A stretch of 64,000 bases of DNA, taken from Rhizobiales bacterium GAS188 (GTDB lineage Bacteria > Pseudomonadota > Alphaproteobacteria > Rhizobiales > Beijerinckiaceae). Positions 53,097 through 62,959 of the stretch are shown here, in pieces. The stretch spans positions 62,001 through 126,000 of the forward strand of contig FNSS01000003.1 in assembly GCA_900104855.1 (NCBI GenBank), in the 5' to 3' direction. Under the pieces are notes generated by a model that was given only the letters and a program-made list of their open reading frames with translations, searched no databases and had not been told where the DNA came from. Both the position numbers and the translations under genes were made by a program. Each line of letters starts with the position of its first letter. Position 1 is the first letter of the stretch.

Positions 53097-54005
53097 TCAG
53101 CGTTTGATGGTGCCGAAGGTCACGCCGCGCAGGAGATATTTCTGCAACGCGAACGTGACCACCATGACGGGAATGAGGAAGAGAGTCTCGATGGCCGCCA
53201 AGATCCCCCAGCGCACGCCGAGGTCTCCGCCGATGGTCTGAGCCATGGCGACCGGAACGGTACGGGTCTGCACGCCGGTCAGGAGCAATGCGAGAAGATA
53301 CTCGTTCCAAGTGAGAATAAGGCCGAACACGGCCGTCGCCGCGACGCCGGCCTTCACCTGCGGCAGGCAGATCTTGAAAAAGACTGCGGGGTCAGACGAG
53401 CCGTCGAGGCGCGCGGCATCCTCGATGTCGGGCGACAACTCGTCGAAGAAGCTCTTCATCATCCAGATCGTGAAAGGCAGGTTGAAGGCCGTGTAAAGAA
53501 AGATGATGCCTGGATAAGTGCCGGAAAGCCCGACAACGCGAAACATCAGGAAGATCGGAATGATGACGACGATGGCGGGCAGCATGCGCGTTGTCAGGAT
53601 CACGAACAAATAGATATCGTTGCCCTTGAGTGGATAGCGCGAGAAGCCGTAGGCCGCGACCGTGCCGATGACCAGCGCCAGCGCGACGCTCATGCCGGAA
53701 ATGAAGATCGAATTGAAGAAATACAGGCCGAAGCCGGTATCCTGCGCGGCAGCGCCCGTCGAAAAGGATCGGCTGAACACATTGACGTAGTTTTCGAGCG
53801 TCGGCGTGAAGATGAACTGCGCCGGCACCGCCAGTGCGTCGTTGAGCGTCTTGAAGGAAGTGAGGATGATCCACAGGACCGGGAAGAAATAGATCAGAGC
53901 CACGATGCCGACAAGGAGCGTCCAGCCCCAGCCGGCCTCGCCGATGCCGCGGTGGCGCCGCAACCCCAAGCGTTCGAGAAGCGGCATGGCAAGCGTCGAG
54001 CTCAT
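53097..54005 (-). CDS. ABC sugar importer permease (MalG type)
   Basis: 302 residues, six hydrophobic segments. The EAA loop reads 'DELSPDIEDAARLDGSSDP'. Starts by overlapping the stop of the partner permease by 4 bp (ATGA at 54002-54005) and ends 11 bp before the ATPase 2 start. Forms the translocation path with the 54002 product in the inner membrane. Confidence 0.9.
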   Translation of the reverse strand: MSSTLAMPLLERLGLRRHRGIGEAGWGWTLLVGIVALIYFFPVLWIILTSFKTLNDALAVPAQFIFTPTLENYVNVFSRSFSTGAAAQDTGFGLYFFNSIFISGMSVALALVIGTVAAYGFSRYPLKGNDIYLFVILTTRMLPAIVVIIPIFLMFRVVGLSGTYPGIIFLYTAFNLPFTIWMMKSFFDELSPDIEDAARLDGSSDPAVFFKICLPQVKAGVAATAVFGLILTWNEYLLALLLTGVQTRTVPVAMAQTIGGDLGVRWGILAAIETLFLIPVMVVTFALQKYLLRGVTFGTIKR

Positions 54006-55060
54006 GGCTCCGCCTCCTTAGCGCGGCGGTTGGCGAAATAGAGATAGAGGTTCGTCAACACGATCACTGTGAACAAGAGGATATAGGCGAGGGCGGCCGA
54101 TTCGCTCGTTCTGAAATATTGGAAAGCGACGCGATAGACATAGATGCCGATCGATTCCGTCGACTGCCCGCCTTCCGTCAAGAGGAAGATGACGTCGAAA
54201 AGCTTGAAGGCCTCGATGGTACGAAACAAGAGCGCCAGCAGAAGCAGCCCGCGAATATAGGGGAAAGTGATCGACCAGAAGCGGCGCCATCCCGATACGC
54301 GGTCGATCGCCGCTGCCTCGTAGAGATATTTCGGGACGCTGACGAGGCCCGCCAGCACAAGCAGCATGACAAAGGGAGACCACATCCAGGCATCGGCAAA
54401 GACGATGCCCGCGACCGCGCCCCAGTGGGATTGCATCAGCACGAAGGGCTCGCCCGTGAAGATGCGGACACCTTGGCTCAAGAGGCCGAAGGTCGGCTCG
54501 TAGTAATAGCGGAAGAAGGCGCCGACCGCCACGAAGGAGAGCATCATGGGCGTCAGCACCAGTATGATCAGAAAACGCCGAAGGGGGAACTCCTTGGCGA
54601 ACAAAAGTGCCAGCAGAAAGCCAACAATCATCTGTGTCGAAACGGTCAGGACAACGAAGATCGCCGTCGTATGCAGACGCTCCCAGACAGTCTCGTCGGT
54701 GACGACCTTCTGATAAAGTTCGAGTCCCGCAAAGGTCGGCGGCGCCATGCGATTGGCGCGATAATTGTAGAAGCTGAGGCCGAAGGACCACAGCAGCGGG
54801 AAGATGTTCATCACGAAAAGAACCGCGAGTGCGGGCGCGACGAGGAGGCCGCCCGTGTGGCGGCGGGTGGCATTGGCGGCAAGCGTCAGTGCCACCAGCG
54901 CCACCGCCAGTCCTGCGATCCAGAACGACACCTCCGAGCGCAGGAGGATGACGGCCAGTGGGATAACGATCACGGCCGCGACGAGGGCGAAGGGCCAGTT
55001 CGACCATCGCAGCGCAAAAAAGCCCGGCTGGTCGGCAGGCAGGCGGTTCGTTTCCGTCAT
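54002..55060 (-). CDS. ABC sugar importer permease (MalF type)
   Basis: 352 residues, eight or so hydrophobic segments; the extra N-terminal helices ('FALVAAVIVIPLAVILLRS') are as in MalF-type subunits. EAA loop 'VPKYLYEAAAIDRVSGWRR'. Lies between the binding protein and the MalG-type permease, 89 bp after the former. Confidence 0.9.
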   Translation of the reverse strand: MTETNRLPADQPGFFALRWSNWPFALVAAVIVIPLAVILLRSEVSFWIAGLAVALVALTLAANATRRHTGGLLVAPALAVLFVMNIFPLLWSFGLSFYNYRANRMAPPTFAGLELYQKVVTDETVWERLHTTAIFVVLTVSTQMIVGFLLALLFAKEFPLRRFLIILVLTPMMLSFVAVGAFFRYYYEPTFGLLSQGVRIFTGEPFVLMQSHWGAVAGIVFADAWMWSPFVMLLVLAGLVSVPKYLYEAAAIDRVSGWRRFWSITFPYIRGLLLLALLFRTIEAFKLFDVIFLLTEGGQSTESIGIYVYRVAFQYFRTSESAALAYILLFTVIVLTNLYLYFANRRAKEAEP

Positions 55061-55149
55061 CGCGTCGAACCTTGCTGTCGCTAGTCCTCAGCAAAGGTGC
55101 GACATGCGTCGGAACGGGGCCGGCGCATGCGGCATGTGCCGAGGCGGCA

Positions 55150-56583
55150 TTATTTGATGCGGCCGCTTTCTTTCAGAAGCTTTTCTTGAAAGTTCGCGAC
55201 ATTGTCTAGTGTCGTCTTGGCGTTCTGCTGACCCGTGATCGCCTTGTCGAATTGATCCTGTTGTTGCGTCAGCAACTCGAAGAACTCAGGTACGTGCCAG
55301 AAGTCCTTCTGCCAGTCGAGCTGCGGTCCCCACGCCCGGTTCCAGGGGCGGAAGGTCAAATATTGCGGATCGTTATAGACCGACTTGACGGCGCTCTGGC
55401 CGCCCGCCTTGGCAAAGGCGATCTGGGTGGGAGATGACAACCACCACTTCACGAAATCGAGCGCCTCCTTGGTTTGCTCATCCGTGTTCCAGGTCATGAG
55501 CACGAAGGGCTGGCCGCCGATCACCGTCCATTTGACGATGCCCTTGTCGGTCTTGAAGCCGGGTATTTGGGCGAAGGCGACCTTGTCCACAACCTTCGAC
55601 GTCGCCGGAGTGATTGAACTCTCGGCAAAGCCGATCCAATTGAGATTCATGGCAACTTTGCCTTCGCGGAACAATTCATCGGTCTTGAAGATGTCGAGGC
55701 CGCCGGTCTTCACCACCGGCGGCATGTATTTCAGCAGCGACAGCATGTGCTCGAACGACTCGACCGCCACGGGCGAATTCACCACGCCGACGGCATGGGC
55801 GGCGGGGGCCTTCGTCTCGTCCCAGATGTCGCCGCCATGCTGCCACAGGAACTCGTAGACGGTCGTGGTCGAGAAGTCGTAACCTTTGCCGGCCTGGAAC
55901 TCGATTCCATAGAAATCATCGTCGGCCGGCTTGCCGGCAAGCATATCGCCTTTCTTGCGTTGGAAGAATTCACCAAAATCCCGGAAATTGTCCCAGGTAA
56001 TCTGGTCCATCTCCTCGCCCGTGCATGGCAGTTTATATTTGTACTTTGTCATGAAGTTCTTCTGCTCGGTCTCATCGCAGAAGACGTCCTTGCGATAATA
56101 GGACACGACGATGTCAGGCATCTGGGGAAAGCCGTACAGATTGTCGGTCTTGTAGGGGTAGGTCGAGTAGGAGTCCTTCACAGCCGGGTGCAGTTCCGCG
56201 AAGACCTTCTGCAGGCCAGGGTCCGCATCGACGAACTTGTTGATCTTGAGATAATACCCGCCCTCGATGAAGGCGCCGAGCCACTGGCTGTCCGATACCG
56301 CCATGTTGTACTTCTTCTCGCCGGATGTCAGCGAGGCGGCGAGGCGCGTGTAATAGTCGGGCCAAGGGATGAAGTCGGGCTCGAGCGTCACGGTGTTGCC
56401 CGAAGGCGCCTTATAGGTCTTGTCGGCGAGGTCCTTCATGATGCGCGTCGGCGGCCAGTCGGGAACCGCCATGCGCAGCACGACGTCCTTCGCATGCACG
56501 GGTGCGAGCGCACCGCCCGCAATCCCCGCCATGGTCGCGCCGATCGTCGCGGCCGCTAGAGTCAGTCGTCTGGTTCGAGCCAT
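55150..56583 (-). CDS. ABC sugar importer periplasmic binding protein (family 1)
   Basis: 477 residues. Tat- or Sec-type leader ('ARTRRLTLAAATIGATMAG' to an A-H-A-K cleavage site). Family 1 signatures: 'FIPWPDYYTRLAASLTSGE', 'DSQWLGAFIEGGYYLKI', 'KVAMNLNWIGFAESS', 'ALDFVKWWLSSPTQIAFAK'. Binds the sugar or polyol in the periplasm and delivers it to the two permeases. AGGGAGG precedes the start. Many Trp and Tyr residues fit a carbohydrate ligand. Confidence 0.9.
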   Translation of the reverse strand: MARTRRLTLAAATIGATMAGIAGGALAPVHAKDVVLRMAVPDWPPTRIMKDLADKTYKAPSGNTVTLEPDFIPWPDYYTRLAASLTSGEKKYNMAVSDSQWLGAFIEGGYYLKINKFVDADPGLQKVFAELHPAVKDSYSTYPYKTDNLYGFPQMPDIVVSYYRKDVFCDETEQKNFMTKYKYKLPCTGEEMDQITWDNFRDFGEFFQRKKGDMLAGKPADDDFYGIEFQAGKGYDFSTTTVYEFLWQHGGDIWDETKAPAAHAVGVVNSPVAVESFEHMLSLLKYMPPVVKTGGLDIFKTDELFREGKVAMNLNWIGFAESSITPATSKVVDKVAFAQIPGFKTDKGIVKWTVIGGQPFVLMTWNTDEQTKEALDFVKWWLSSPTQIAFAKAGGQSAVKSVYNDPQYLTFRPWNRAWGPQLDWQKDFWHVPEFFELLTQQQDQFDKAITGQQNAKTTLDNVANFQEKLLKESGRIK

Positions 56584-56632
56584 GAGCGATGTCCTCCCTA
56601 TGGGTTCGTTTCCCCTCTCGCGCGCCTGACGG

Positions 56633-57724
56633 TCACCCCATGGCGGTGCCGTCCTGCGCGCGGAAGACGTGGATTTTTGCCGGGTCGATCGCGACCGCGA
56701 AGGGATCGCCGAGGCGGAGACTGGCGGCCTGCTGCTCCGGCAGCACCAGGCGCAAAATCTGGTTCCCGCTCTCGAGCGAAACGACCGTCACATCGCCGAG
56801 CGGTTCGAGGAGATGCACGCGACTTGCGACGCCGTTCTCGCCTGGGGCCGATGCACGCAGATCGCTCGGCCTGATGCCCATGAGCGCGCGTTCGCCCGCG
56901 CTCATGCTGGCGCGGGGCCGGCCAAACCCGATCGTGCCGAGAGGCGTCTCGAGGCTTTCAGAGCCCGCTCCCACACGCGCCTCGATGACGTTGATCGACG
57001 GAGAGCCAATCTTGGAAGCCACATAGAGATCGGCCGGACTGTCATAAAGCTCGTCCGCGGTGCCGCGCTGCACGATGGTCCCGTCCCGCATAACCGCGAT
57101 CTCGTCGCCCATCGACAGCGCTTCGAGCTCGTCGGGCGTCGCGTAGACGATGGTCATCCCGAACTGCCGATGCAGACGCTTGAGCTCGGCTCGCATCTCG
57201 TGGCGAAGCTTGGCGTCGAGATTGGTGAGCGGCTCGTCGAGCAGCAGGATGCGCGGGCGGCGGATCAGCGAACGTCCCAGCGCCACCCGCTGCTGCTCGC
57301 CGCCAGACAGCGTATTGGGCTTGCGATCGAGGCGGTGGACCAGCCGCAGCATGGTGGCGGTCTCGCGCACGCGCTCCACGATCTCCGATTTCGCAAGGCG
57401 CGCCTCACGCAACGGATAGGCGAAATTCTCCGCTACCGTCAGATGCGGATAGAGCGCAAATGACTGAAAGACCATCGACACGCCACGCCCCGCGATCGGC
57501 GCGCGCGTCATGTCCGCACCGTCAATCTCGAGGCGCCCACTATCGACAGGCACGAGGCCTGCGATGACGCGCAGCGTCGTCGTCTTGCCGACCGAACTTG
57601 GACCGAACAGAGCGAAGAAACGGCCGGCTTCCACGTCGAGGGACAGATCGCGCAGGGCCCTGACCCGCCCGTAGATCTTCGTGACCTTCAGCAGGCGCAA
57701 GGCGCATGGACGGCTCGGCTGCAT
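56633..57724 (-). CDS. ABC sugar importer ATPase 1 (altered H-loop)
   Basis: 363 residues. Walker A 'LFGPSSVGKTTTL', Q-loop 'MVFQSFALYP', canonical signature 'NTLSGGEQQRVALGR' and Walker B 'ILLLDEPLTNLD' are present, but the H-loop reads 'TIVYATPDELEAL', with Pro where the switch His is expected. TOBE-type C-terminus. Together with ATPase 2 it probably forms a heterodimer with one good and one poor ATP site. First gene of the transporter block; GGAGG lies upstream of the start. Confidence 0.9.
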   Translation of the reverse strand: MQPSRPCALRLLKVTKIYGRVRALRDLSLDVEAGRFFALFGPSSVGKTTTLRVIAGLVPVDSGRLEIDGADMTRAPIAGRGVSMVFQSFALYPHLTVAENFAYPLREARLAKSEIVERVRETATMLRLVHRLDRKPNTLSGGEQQRVALGRSLIRRPRILLLDEPLTNLDAKLRHEMRAELKRLHRQFGMTIVYATPDELEALSMGDEIAVMRDGTIVQRGTADELYDSPADLYVASKIGSPSINVIEARVGAGSESLETPLGTIGFGRPRASMSAGERALMGIRPSDLRASAPGENGVASRVHLLEPLGDVTVVSLESGNQILRLVLPEQQAASLRLGDPFAVAIDPAKIHVFRAQDGTAMG

Positions 57725-57914
57725 CTTCCTGCGTCCTCCCGAGGCCGCTGGCCGCTAGCTCTAGCTCAGGAGCTTCGTATGGCTCCATATCGGCGCATTA
57801 TCTCTCCGCCTGGAGCATACTACAACTCCATTCCACGGGGACGCGCAAGCCAGGCAGCAGGGGTTGCCGGCCCACGAGGAAAATAGGCGCGCCCGCCGGT
57901 CGCGGCAGACAGTG

Positions 57915-59063
57915 CTAATCCCTTCGAACCTTCTCCCAGCGCCTCGATTGAGCGGATTGCAGGACGGCGTCAGTGACGTAGTCGGTTGCCAGAGCATCCC
58001 GGAAGGTCGGCGCCGGCGAGGTCCCGCTGTCCAGACTTTCGAGGAAATCCGCGACCTGATGGATGAAACTGTGCTCGTAGCCAATCTGCAGCCCCGGGAC
58101 CCACCAGTGCTTCATATAGGGGTGGTCGCCGTCGGTGATGTGCACCGATCGCCAGCCGCGCAGGCGGCCCTCATCGCCGTGATCGAAATATTGCAGACGG
58201 TGGAGATCGTGAAGGTCCCAGATGATCGAGGCGTTCTCGCCATTGATCTCCAACGTGTAGAGCGCCTTGTGCCCGCGCGCATAGCGGGTGGCCTCAAAGG
58301 TCGCGAGCGAACCGTTGGCGAAGCGCGCCAGAAAGGCGCTCGCGTCATCGATGCCCACCTTTTCGACCTTGCCCGTAAGGTTGTGCATGCGTTCCTTGAC
58401 GAAGGTCTCAGTCATGGCGGAGACCTCGTCGATGGGGCCGTTGAACCATAGCGCCGTATCGATGCAATGGGCCAAAAGATCCCCCGTGACGCCGCTACCG
58501 GCGACGGCGGCGTCGAGCCGCCAAAGACCCGCTCCCCCTTGCGGAAGGTCCTTCGAGATGGTCCAGTCCTGCAGGAACTTGGCGCGATAATGAAAGATCT
58601 TGCCGAGGCGGCCCTCGTCGATGAGTTGCTTGGCCAGCATCACTGCCGGAACGCGCCGATAATTGTACCAGACCATGTTCGGCACTTTCGCCGCCGCGAC
58701 GGCGGCGACCATGCGCGCGGCCTCCTCGCCGTTGCGCCCCAGCGGCTTCTCACACATGACCATCTTGCCGGCTTGCGCGGCGGCGATCGCGATCTCCGCA
58801 TGCGTGTCGTTCGGCGCGGCGATGTCGATCAGATCGATGTCGCTACGCGCGATGAGCTTGCGCCAGTCGGTTTCGACGGATTCGTAACCCCATTGATCGG
58901 CGAAGGCGCGCACGCTTTCCGGGTTGCGCGCGCAGACCGCCTTCAAGATCGGCCTGTGCTTCAGTTCGAAGAAGTTCGAGACCTTGCCGAAGGCGTTGGA
59001 ATGGGTGCGGCCCATGAAGCCGCAACCCACGACGGCGACATTGAGTGGCTTCTTCTTGCTCAT
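57915..59063 (-). CDS. Gfo/Idh/MocA-family oxidoreductase 2
   Basis: 382 residues from the ATG at 59063, which overlaps the preceding stop (ATGA). '[19 protein letters not shown]' for NAD(P) binding, '[19 protein letters not shown]' with the catalytic-type Lys, and '[17 protein letters not shown]' for the substrate side. The C-terminus '[19 protein letters not shown]' is typical of inositol-2-dehydrogenase-like and keto-glycoside enzymes. Paired with the TIM-barrel gene 59060. Confidence 0.85.
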   Translation of the reverse strand: MSKKKPLNVAVVGCGFMGRTHSNAFGKVSNFFELKHRPILKAVCARNPESVRAFADQWGYESVETDWRKLIARSDIDLIDIAAPNDTHAEIAIAAAQAGKMVMCEKPLGRNGEEAARMVAAVAAAKVPNMVWYNYRRVPAVMLAKQLIDEGRLGKIFHYRAKFLQDWTISKDLPQGGAGLWRLDAAVAGSGVTGDLLAHCIDTALWFNGPIDEVSAMTETFVKERMHNLTGKVEKVGIDDASAFLARFANGSLATFEATRYARGHKALYTLEINGENASIIWDLHDLHRLQYFDHGDEGRLRGWRSVHITDGDHPYMKHWWVPGLQIGYEHSFIHQVADFLESLDSGTSPAPTFRDALATDYVTDAVLQSAQSRRWEKVRRD

Positions 59064-60133
59064 CGCGATTGACCCGCTGCTTGCTCCGGGTTCCAGCCAT
59101 GCGCGTCGCGCACCTTGATCATGGTGGCGAGTATGCCGTTCCAGGTCTCCTGCTGCATCATGATGTCGTTGGAAAACATGCAACCGTCCCAGCAGATGTG
59201 GCGGAACGCCTTGGTCGGCTTGCCGTCGTCATCCCGCATCCAGAAGCCGGCGTCATGCACCACGTCGAGTTTGCCGTTCGGATCGGTGACCAGGCAGTGG
59301 CGGCCTGTCTTGTCGTGCGAACCCATGCCTTTCACGGTCGCATCGTTCTGCGCCACGTGCATGTCGATCGTCCAAGGCCGCAACGCATGGGTCAGCTTGG
59401 CGAGCGCCTCGTTCAGGGCCTGCCGATCCTCCCATTTGAAGTCGGCTGGCAGGATGCGATCCTCGTCGGCGTTGGCGCCCAGCGTGTAGAGCAGGGTATG
59501 CGCCATGTCGGCCTGGAAGCCGAGCGTCTTCGGCCGCCCGACGGTCTCGAGCAGGCGCAGCATCCACTTCCAGCTATGCATGCCGCCCCAGCAGATCTCA
59601 CCCTCGGCCGCCAGCCGCTCCCCGAACTCCTCGGCGATGTCGCATGCCTCGCCGAAGGTCTCGGCGATGCGTTTCGTGTTGCCTGCGGGGTCTTGCGCCC
59701 AATCGTGCACGCTGGCCGCCGAATCGATGCGAACCACGCCGGAAGGCCGGATGCCGAGGTCACGCAACTTCTTGCCGATGCGGCAGGCTTTGCGGACCAT
59801 GGTGCCGAATTGCGAGCGCTCTTCGGCGCTGCCCATGGCCGAGCCGCCGCCGACCGGCGGCCATACCGGTGCCACGAGCGAGCCGATTTCGAGGCCCTTG
59901 TCGCGGATCATATCGGCGAGGCCGACGATATCGTCGTCGGAGGCATCGATGCTCGTATGCGGATCGGCGAGGAAGAGGTCGACGCCGTCGAACTTGACGC
60001 CGCCGACCTCGGCCTTGGCGGTGAGGTCGAGCATCGTATCGAGGCTGATCGGGGGCTCAGAGTCCGGTCCTTTGCCGACGAGCCCGGGCCACATTGCGTT
60101 GTGAAGCTTCGGAAGGCTGTTCTTGGTCGACAT
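59060..60133 (-). CDS. Sugar isomerase-like TIM-barrel protein 2
   Basis: 357 residues. '[19 protein letters not shown]', '[19 protein letters not shown]', '[17 protein letters not shown]' and '[18 protein letters not shown]' place it with the xylose-isomerase-like superfamily; Glu, Asp and His metal ligands are spread through these segments. No signal peptide. Translationally coupled to oxidoreductase 2, so the two should act in sequence on one substrate. Confidence 0.8.
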   Translation of the reverse strand: MSTKNSLPKLHNAMWPGLVGKGPDSEPPISLDTMLDLTAKAEVGGVKFDGVDLFLADPHTSIDASDDDIVGLADMIRDKGLEIGSLVAPVWPPVGGGSAMGSAEERSQFGTMVRKACRIGKKLRDLGIRPSGVVRIDSAASVHDWAQDPAGNTKRIAETFGEACDIAEEFGERLAAEGEICWGGMHSWKWMLRLLETVGRPKTLGFQADMAHTLLYTLGANADEDRILPADFKWEDRQALNEALAKLTHALRPWTIDMHVAQNDATVKGMGSHDKTGRHCLVTDPNGKLDVVHDAGFWMRDDDGKPTKAFRHICWDGCMFSNDIMMQQETWNGILATMIKVRDAHGWNPEQAAGQSR

Positions 60134-60295
60134 GGGTATCCCCCTTTGACGTCCAGTTTGTGCATTCCACCGGTCATGTTAGCGCAAAAGCCCTTCGGTC
60201 GGATGCCTCGAATAGAGGCCTTGCCTCCCATGCGCTTCCCAATCGCGATTTCTGGGAAGCGAACTCCTTGCGAAGGTTGCTTAAGTCATTGATAT

Positions 60296-60371
60296 TGGTG
60301 GGCGGTGACAGGCTCGAACCGCCGACACTCTGGGTGTAAACTAGATGCTCTACCAACTGAGCAAACCATCC
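60296..60371 (-). tRNA. tRNA-Val (UAC), decayed, probably a pseudogene
   Basis: Folds as a full 76-nt tRNA with encoded CCA: D arm GCTC-AGTTGGTA-GAGC, anticodon loop TTTACAC (anticodon TAC) and T loop TTCGAGC. However the acceptor stem has an A-C mismatch and a G-T pair (GGATGGT with ACCGCCC), the anticodon stem has one mismatch (TCTAG with CCAGA), position 9 is T and two T-stem pairs are G-T. These departures from a normal valine tRNA suggest decay. It lies alone between two sugar genes. Confidence 0.65.
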
Positions 60372-60531
60372 CCTTGCGGATGTATTTAAGCCGGGCGCGC
60401 ATACAGCGCAATCGAGTTCCTGCCTCGAGCGAAAGGGCCCGCACTACTATTCGGAGAGCAGCAGTACCGGCGAGGCTTTGATCCGCGCTGCAGACAGCAT
60501 CAAGGTGCGGCATGTGCCGCCACGACGAGGC

Positions 60532-61704
60532 TCACAGCTTCACCCAGCGGGCCCCTTTGCGCGAGGAGGCGACCGCGGCCTCGATGAAAGCCATCCCCTT
60601 CACGCCGTCCTCGACGCTCGGGAAAAGCACCTCGGAAGGCGGCTTCTTGCCGAGACGATCGGCGAAGATGGCCTTCGCGACCTCCGAATAGATGGTGGCG
60701 AAGCCTTCGAGATAGCCTTCCGGGTGGCCGGACGGGATGCGCGACACGCGCGCGGCGGCGGGCCCCGCACCCGCGGCGTTGCGACCGATGATCTGCGGCG
60801 GCTGGCCGTAGAGAGAACAGCTCAGGTAATTCGGATTGACCTGGCGCCAGGACAATCCGCCTTTCTCACCAAAGACACGGATCATCAGGTCGTTCTCATT
60901 GCCCGGCGCCACCTGGCTCGCCCAGAGAGAGCCGCGCGCGCCATTGGCGTAGCGCAGCATGATCTGGACGTTGTCGTCGAGGGCGCGGCCCGCAACGAAG
61001 GTCGTGAGCTCGGCCGACAATTCCGCGAGCGGCAGGCCGGTGATGAAATCGGCGAGGTTATAGGCATGGGTGCCGATATCGCCAATGCAGCCGCCCGCGC
61101 CCGAGCGGGCCGGATCGGTGCGCCATTCGGCCTGCTTCTGGCCGGTCGCTTCTAGGCGTTCAGTCAGCCAGTCCTGGACATATTCGACCTGCACGATGCG
61201 GATCCGGCCGAGCTGCCCCTTCTGCACCATATCGCGCGCCTGACGCACCATCGGGTAGCCGGTGTAGTTGTGGGTGAGCGCGAAGATACGGCCCGACTTC
61301 TTCGCGGCTGCCGCCAGGCTCCTGGCCTCCTTCAGCGTTGTCGTCAGCGGCTTGTCGCAGATGATGTGGATGCCCGCTTCGAGGAAGGCGCGGGCGGCCG
61401 GCGCATGCACATGGTTGGGCGTGACGATGGAGACGGCCTCGATGCCGTCCGGGCGCGCAGCCTCGGCTTTCGCCATGCTGGCGAAGTCGGGATAGATGCG
61501 GTCGGTCGCAAGGCCCAGTGCCTTTCCCGAGCGCCTGGCCTTCGCGGACGACGAGGACAAGGCGCCGGCGACGAGCTCGTAATGGTCATCGAGCCGGGCC
61601 GCCATGCGATGCACCGCGCCGATGAAAGCGCCCTCGCCTCCCCCCACCATGCCGAGCCTGATGCGCTTGCCCGACGAAATGGTCTTACCGCCTTCAATGC
61701 TCAT
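60532..61704 (-). CDS. Gfo/Idh/MocA-family oxidoreductase 3
   Basis: 390 residues from the ATG at 61704. 'IRLGMVGGGEGAFIGAVHR', 'IICDKPLTTTLKEARSLAA' and 'GDIGTHAYNLADFITGLPL' are the NAD(P), catalytic and substrate segments. Clearly a paralogue of oxidoreductase 1 (both share 'HNYTGYPMVRQAR'-like and 'SGHPEGYLEGFATIY'-like segments). Ends right before the decayed tRNA; starts 7 bp after the 61712 gene. Confidence 0.85.
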   Translation of the reverse strand: MSIEGGKTISSGKRIRLGMVGGGEGAFIGAVHRMAARLDDHYELVAGALSSSSAKARRSGKALGLATDRIYPDFASMAKAEAARPDGIEAVSIVTPNHVHAPAARAFLEAGIHIICDKPLTTTLKEARSLAAAAKKSGRIFALTHNYTGYPMVRQARDMVQKGQLGRIRIVQVEYVQDWLTERLEATGQKQAEWRTDPARSGAGGCIGDIGTHAYNLADFITGLPLAELSAELTTFVAGRALDDNVQIMLRYANGARGSLWASQVAPGNENDLMIRVFGEKGGLSWRQVNPNYLSCSLYGQPPQIIGRNAAGAGPAAARVSRIPSGHPEGYLEGFATIYSEVAKAIFADRLGKKPPSEVLFPSVEDGVKGMAFIEAAVASSRKGARWVKL

Positions 61705-61711
61705 CTTCGCC

Positions 61712-62767
61712 TCACAATCCCAGCATGCGCTTGATCTTGCCCTGATCTGTGCTCCCACCCGCGAAATCGTCGAAGGCTTTCTCGGTCACGCGGATGATGT
61801 GGTCGGCGATGAAGGGAGCGCCTTCGCGCGCGCCGTCCTCAGGGTGCTTGAGGCAGCATTCCCATTCGAGCACGGCCCATGAATCATAGCCGTATTGCGC
61901 CATCTTCGAAAACACCGCGGCGAAATCGACCTGGCCGTCGCCGAGCGAGCGGAAGCGCCCGGCGCGATCGATCCAGGGCTGGTAGCCGGAATATACGCCC
62001 TGGCGGCCGTCCGGATTGAACTCGGCGTCCTTCACGTGGAAGGCTTTGATGCGCTCGTGATAGATATCGATGAAAGCGAGATAATCGAGCTGCTGCAGCA
62101 CGAAATGGGAGGGATCGTAATTGATCGCGCAGCGCGGATGATTGTTCAGCTTGTCGAGGAACATCTCGAAGGTCGCGCCATCGAAGATGTCTTCGCCGGG
62201 ATGGATCTCGTAGCCGACATCGCAGCCCACCTCGTCGAAGGCGTCGAGGATCGGCTTCCAGCGCTTGGCGAGTTCGCCGAAGGCCGTGTCGATCAGACCG
62301 GGGGGACGCTGCGGCCAAGGGTAGAGGAACGGCCAGGCTAGCGCGCCGGGGAAGCTCACATGGGCGGCAAGCCCGAGGTTCTTGGACGCCGCCGCGGCGG
62401 CCTTGAGCTGAGCGACCGCCCAGGCCTGGCGATCTTTCGGCTTGCCGTGGACCGCAGCCGGGGCGAAGGCGTCGAAGGCCTCGTCGAAGGCAGGATGCAC
62501 GGCGACGAGCTGACCTTGCAGATGCGTTGAGAGCTCCGTTATCGCGAGCCCATGCGCCTTGGCGACGCCCGCGACCTCGTCGCAATACGCCATCGAGCTC
62601 GCCGCCTTGGCAAGGTCGAACAGGCGCCCGTCCCAGGTCGGGATCTGCACACCCTTATAGCCGAGGCTCGCGGCCCATTTGCAGATCGTCTCCCAGGAAT
62701 TGAAGGGAGCCGTATCGCTCGCGAACTGGGCAAGAAAGATCGCTGGTCCTTTGACAGTTGCGCTCAT
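61712..62767 (-). CDS. Sugar phosphate isomerase/epimerase (TIM barrel) 3
   Basis: 351 residues from the ATG at 62767 (GAGGAA 6 bases upstream). 'AASLGYKGVQIPTWDGRLF', 'VGYEIHPGEDIFDGATFEM' (Glu), 'INYDPSHFVLQQLDYLAFI' (Asp, His), 'IKAFHVKDAEFNPDGRQG' (His), 'WAVLEWECCLKHPEDGARE' (Glu) complete a xylose-isomerase-like metal site. Pairs with oxidoreductase 3, only 7 bp downstream. Confidence 0.85.
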   Translation of the reverse strand: MSATVKGPAIFLAQFASDTAPFNSWETICKWAASLGYKGVQIPTWDGRLFDLAKAASSMAYCDEVAGVAKAHGLAITELSTHLQGQLVAVHPAFDEAFDAFAPAAVHGKPKDRQAWAVAQLKAAAAASKNLGLAAHVSFPGALAWPFLYPWPQRPPGLIDTAFGELAKRWKPILDAFDEVGCDVGYEIHPGEDIFDGATFEMFLDKLNNHPRCAINYDPSHFVLQQLDYLAFIDIYHERIKAFHVKDAEFNPDGRQGVYSGYQPWIDRAGRFRSLGDGQVDFAAVFSKMAQYGYDSWAVLEWECCLKHPEDGAREGAPFIADHIIRVTEKAFDDFAGGSTDQGKIKRMLGL

Positions 62768-62959
62768 GCGTTTCCTCGTGCTGCGATTGAGCGGTCTGTT
62801 GCGTCGCTCTGATTGCGACCGGAATGATAGACGAGCCGATGCGAAGAGGGCAATCGTGACCCGGACACTGCAGCGTCTCGCGCCATGGGTTTCCGCGTTG
62901 TCGTGCAGGAGCGCCCTGCCCCACACACATCTTGACCATCTCGCTGGCGTTCCGTCATG

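Noticed and set aside
53070-56559. Long plus-strand frames across the ABC operon
   Set aside because: Antisense of intact permease and binding-protein genes; Arg/His/Glu-rich without motifs.
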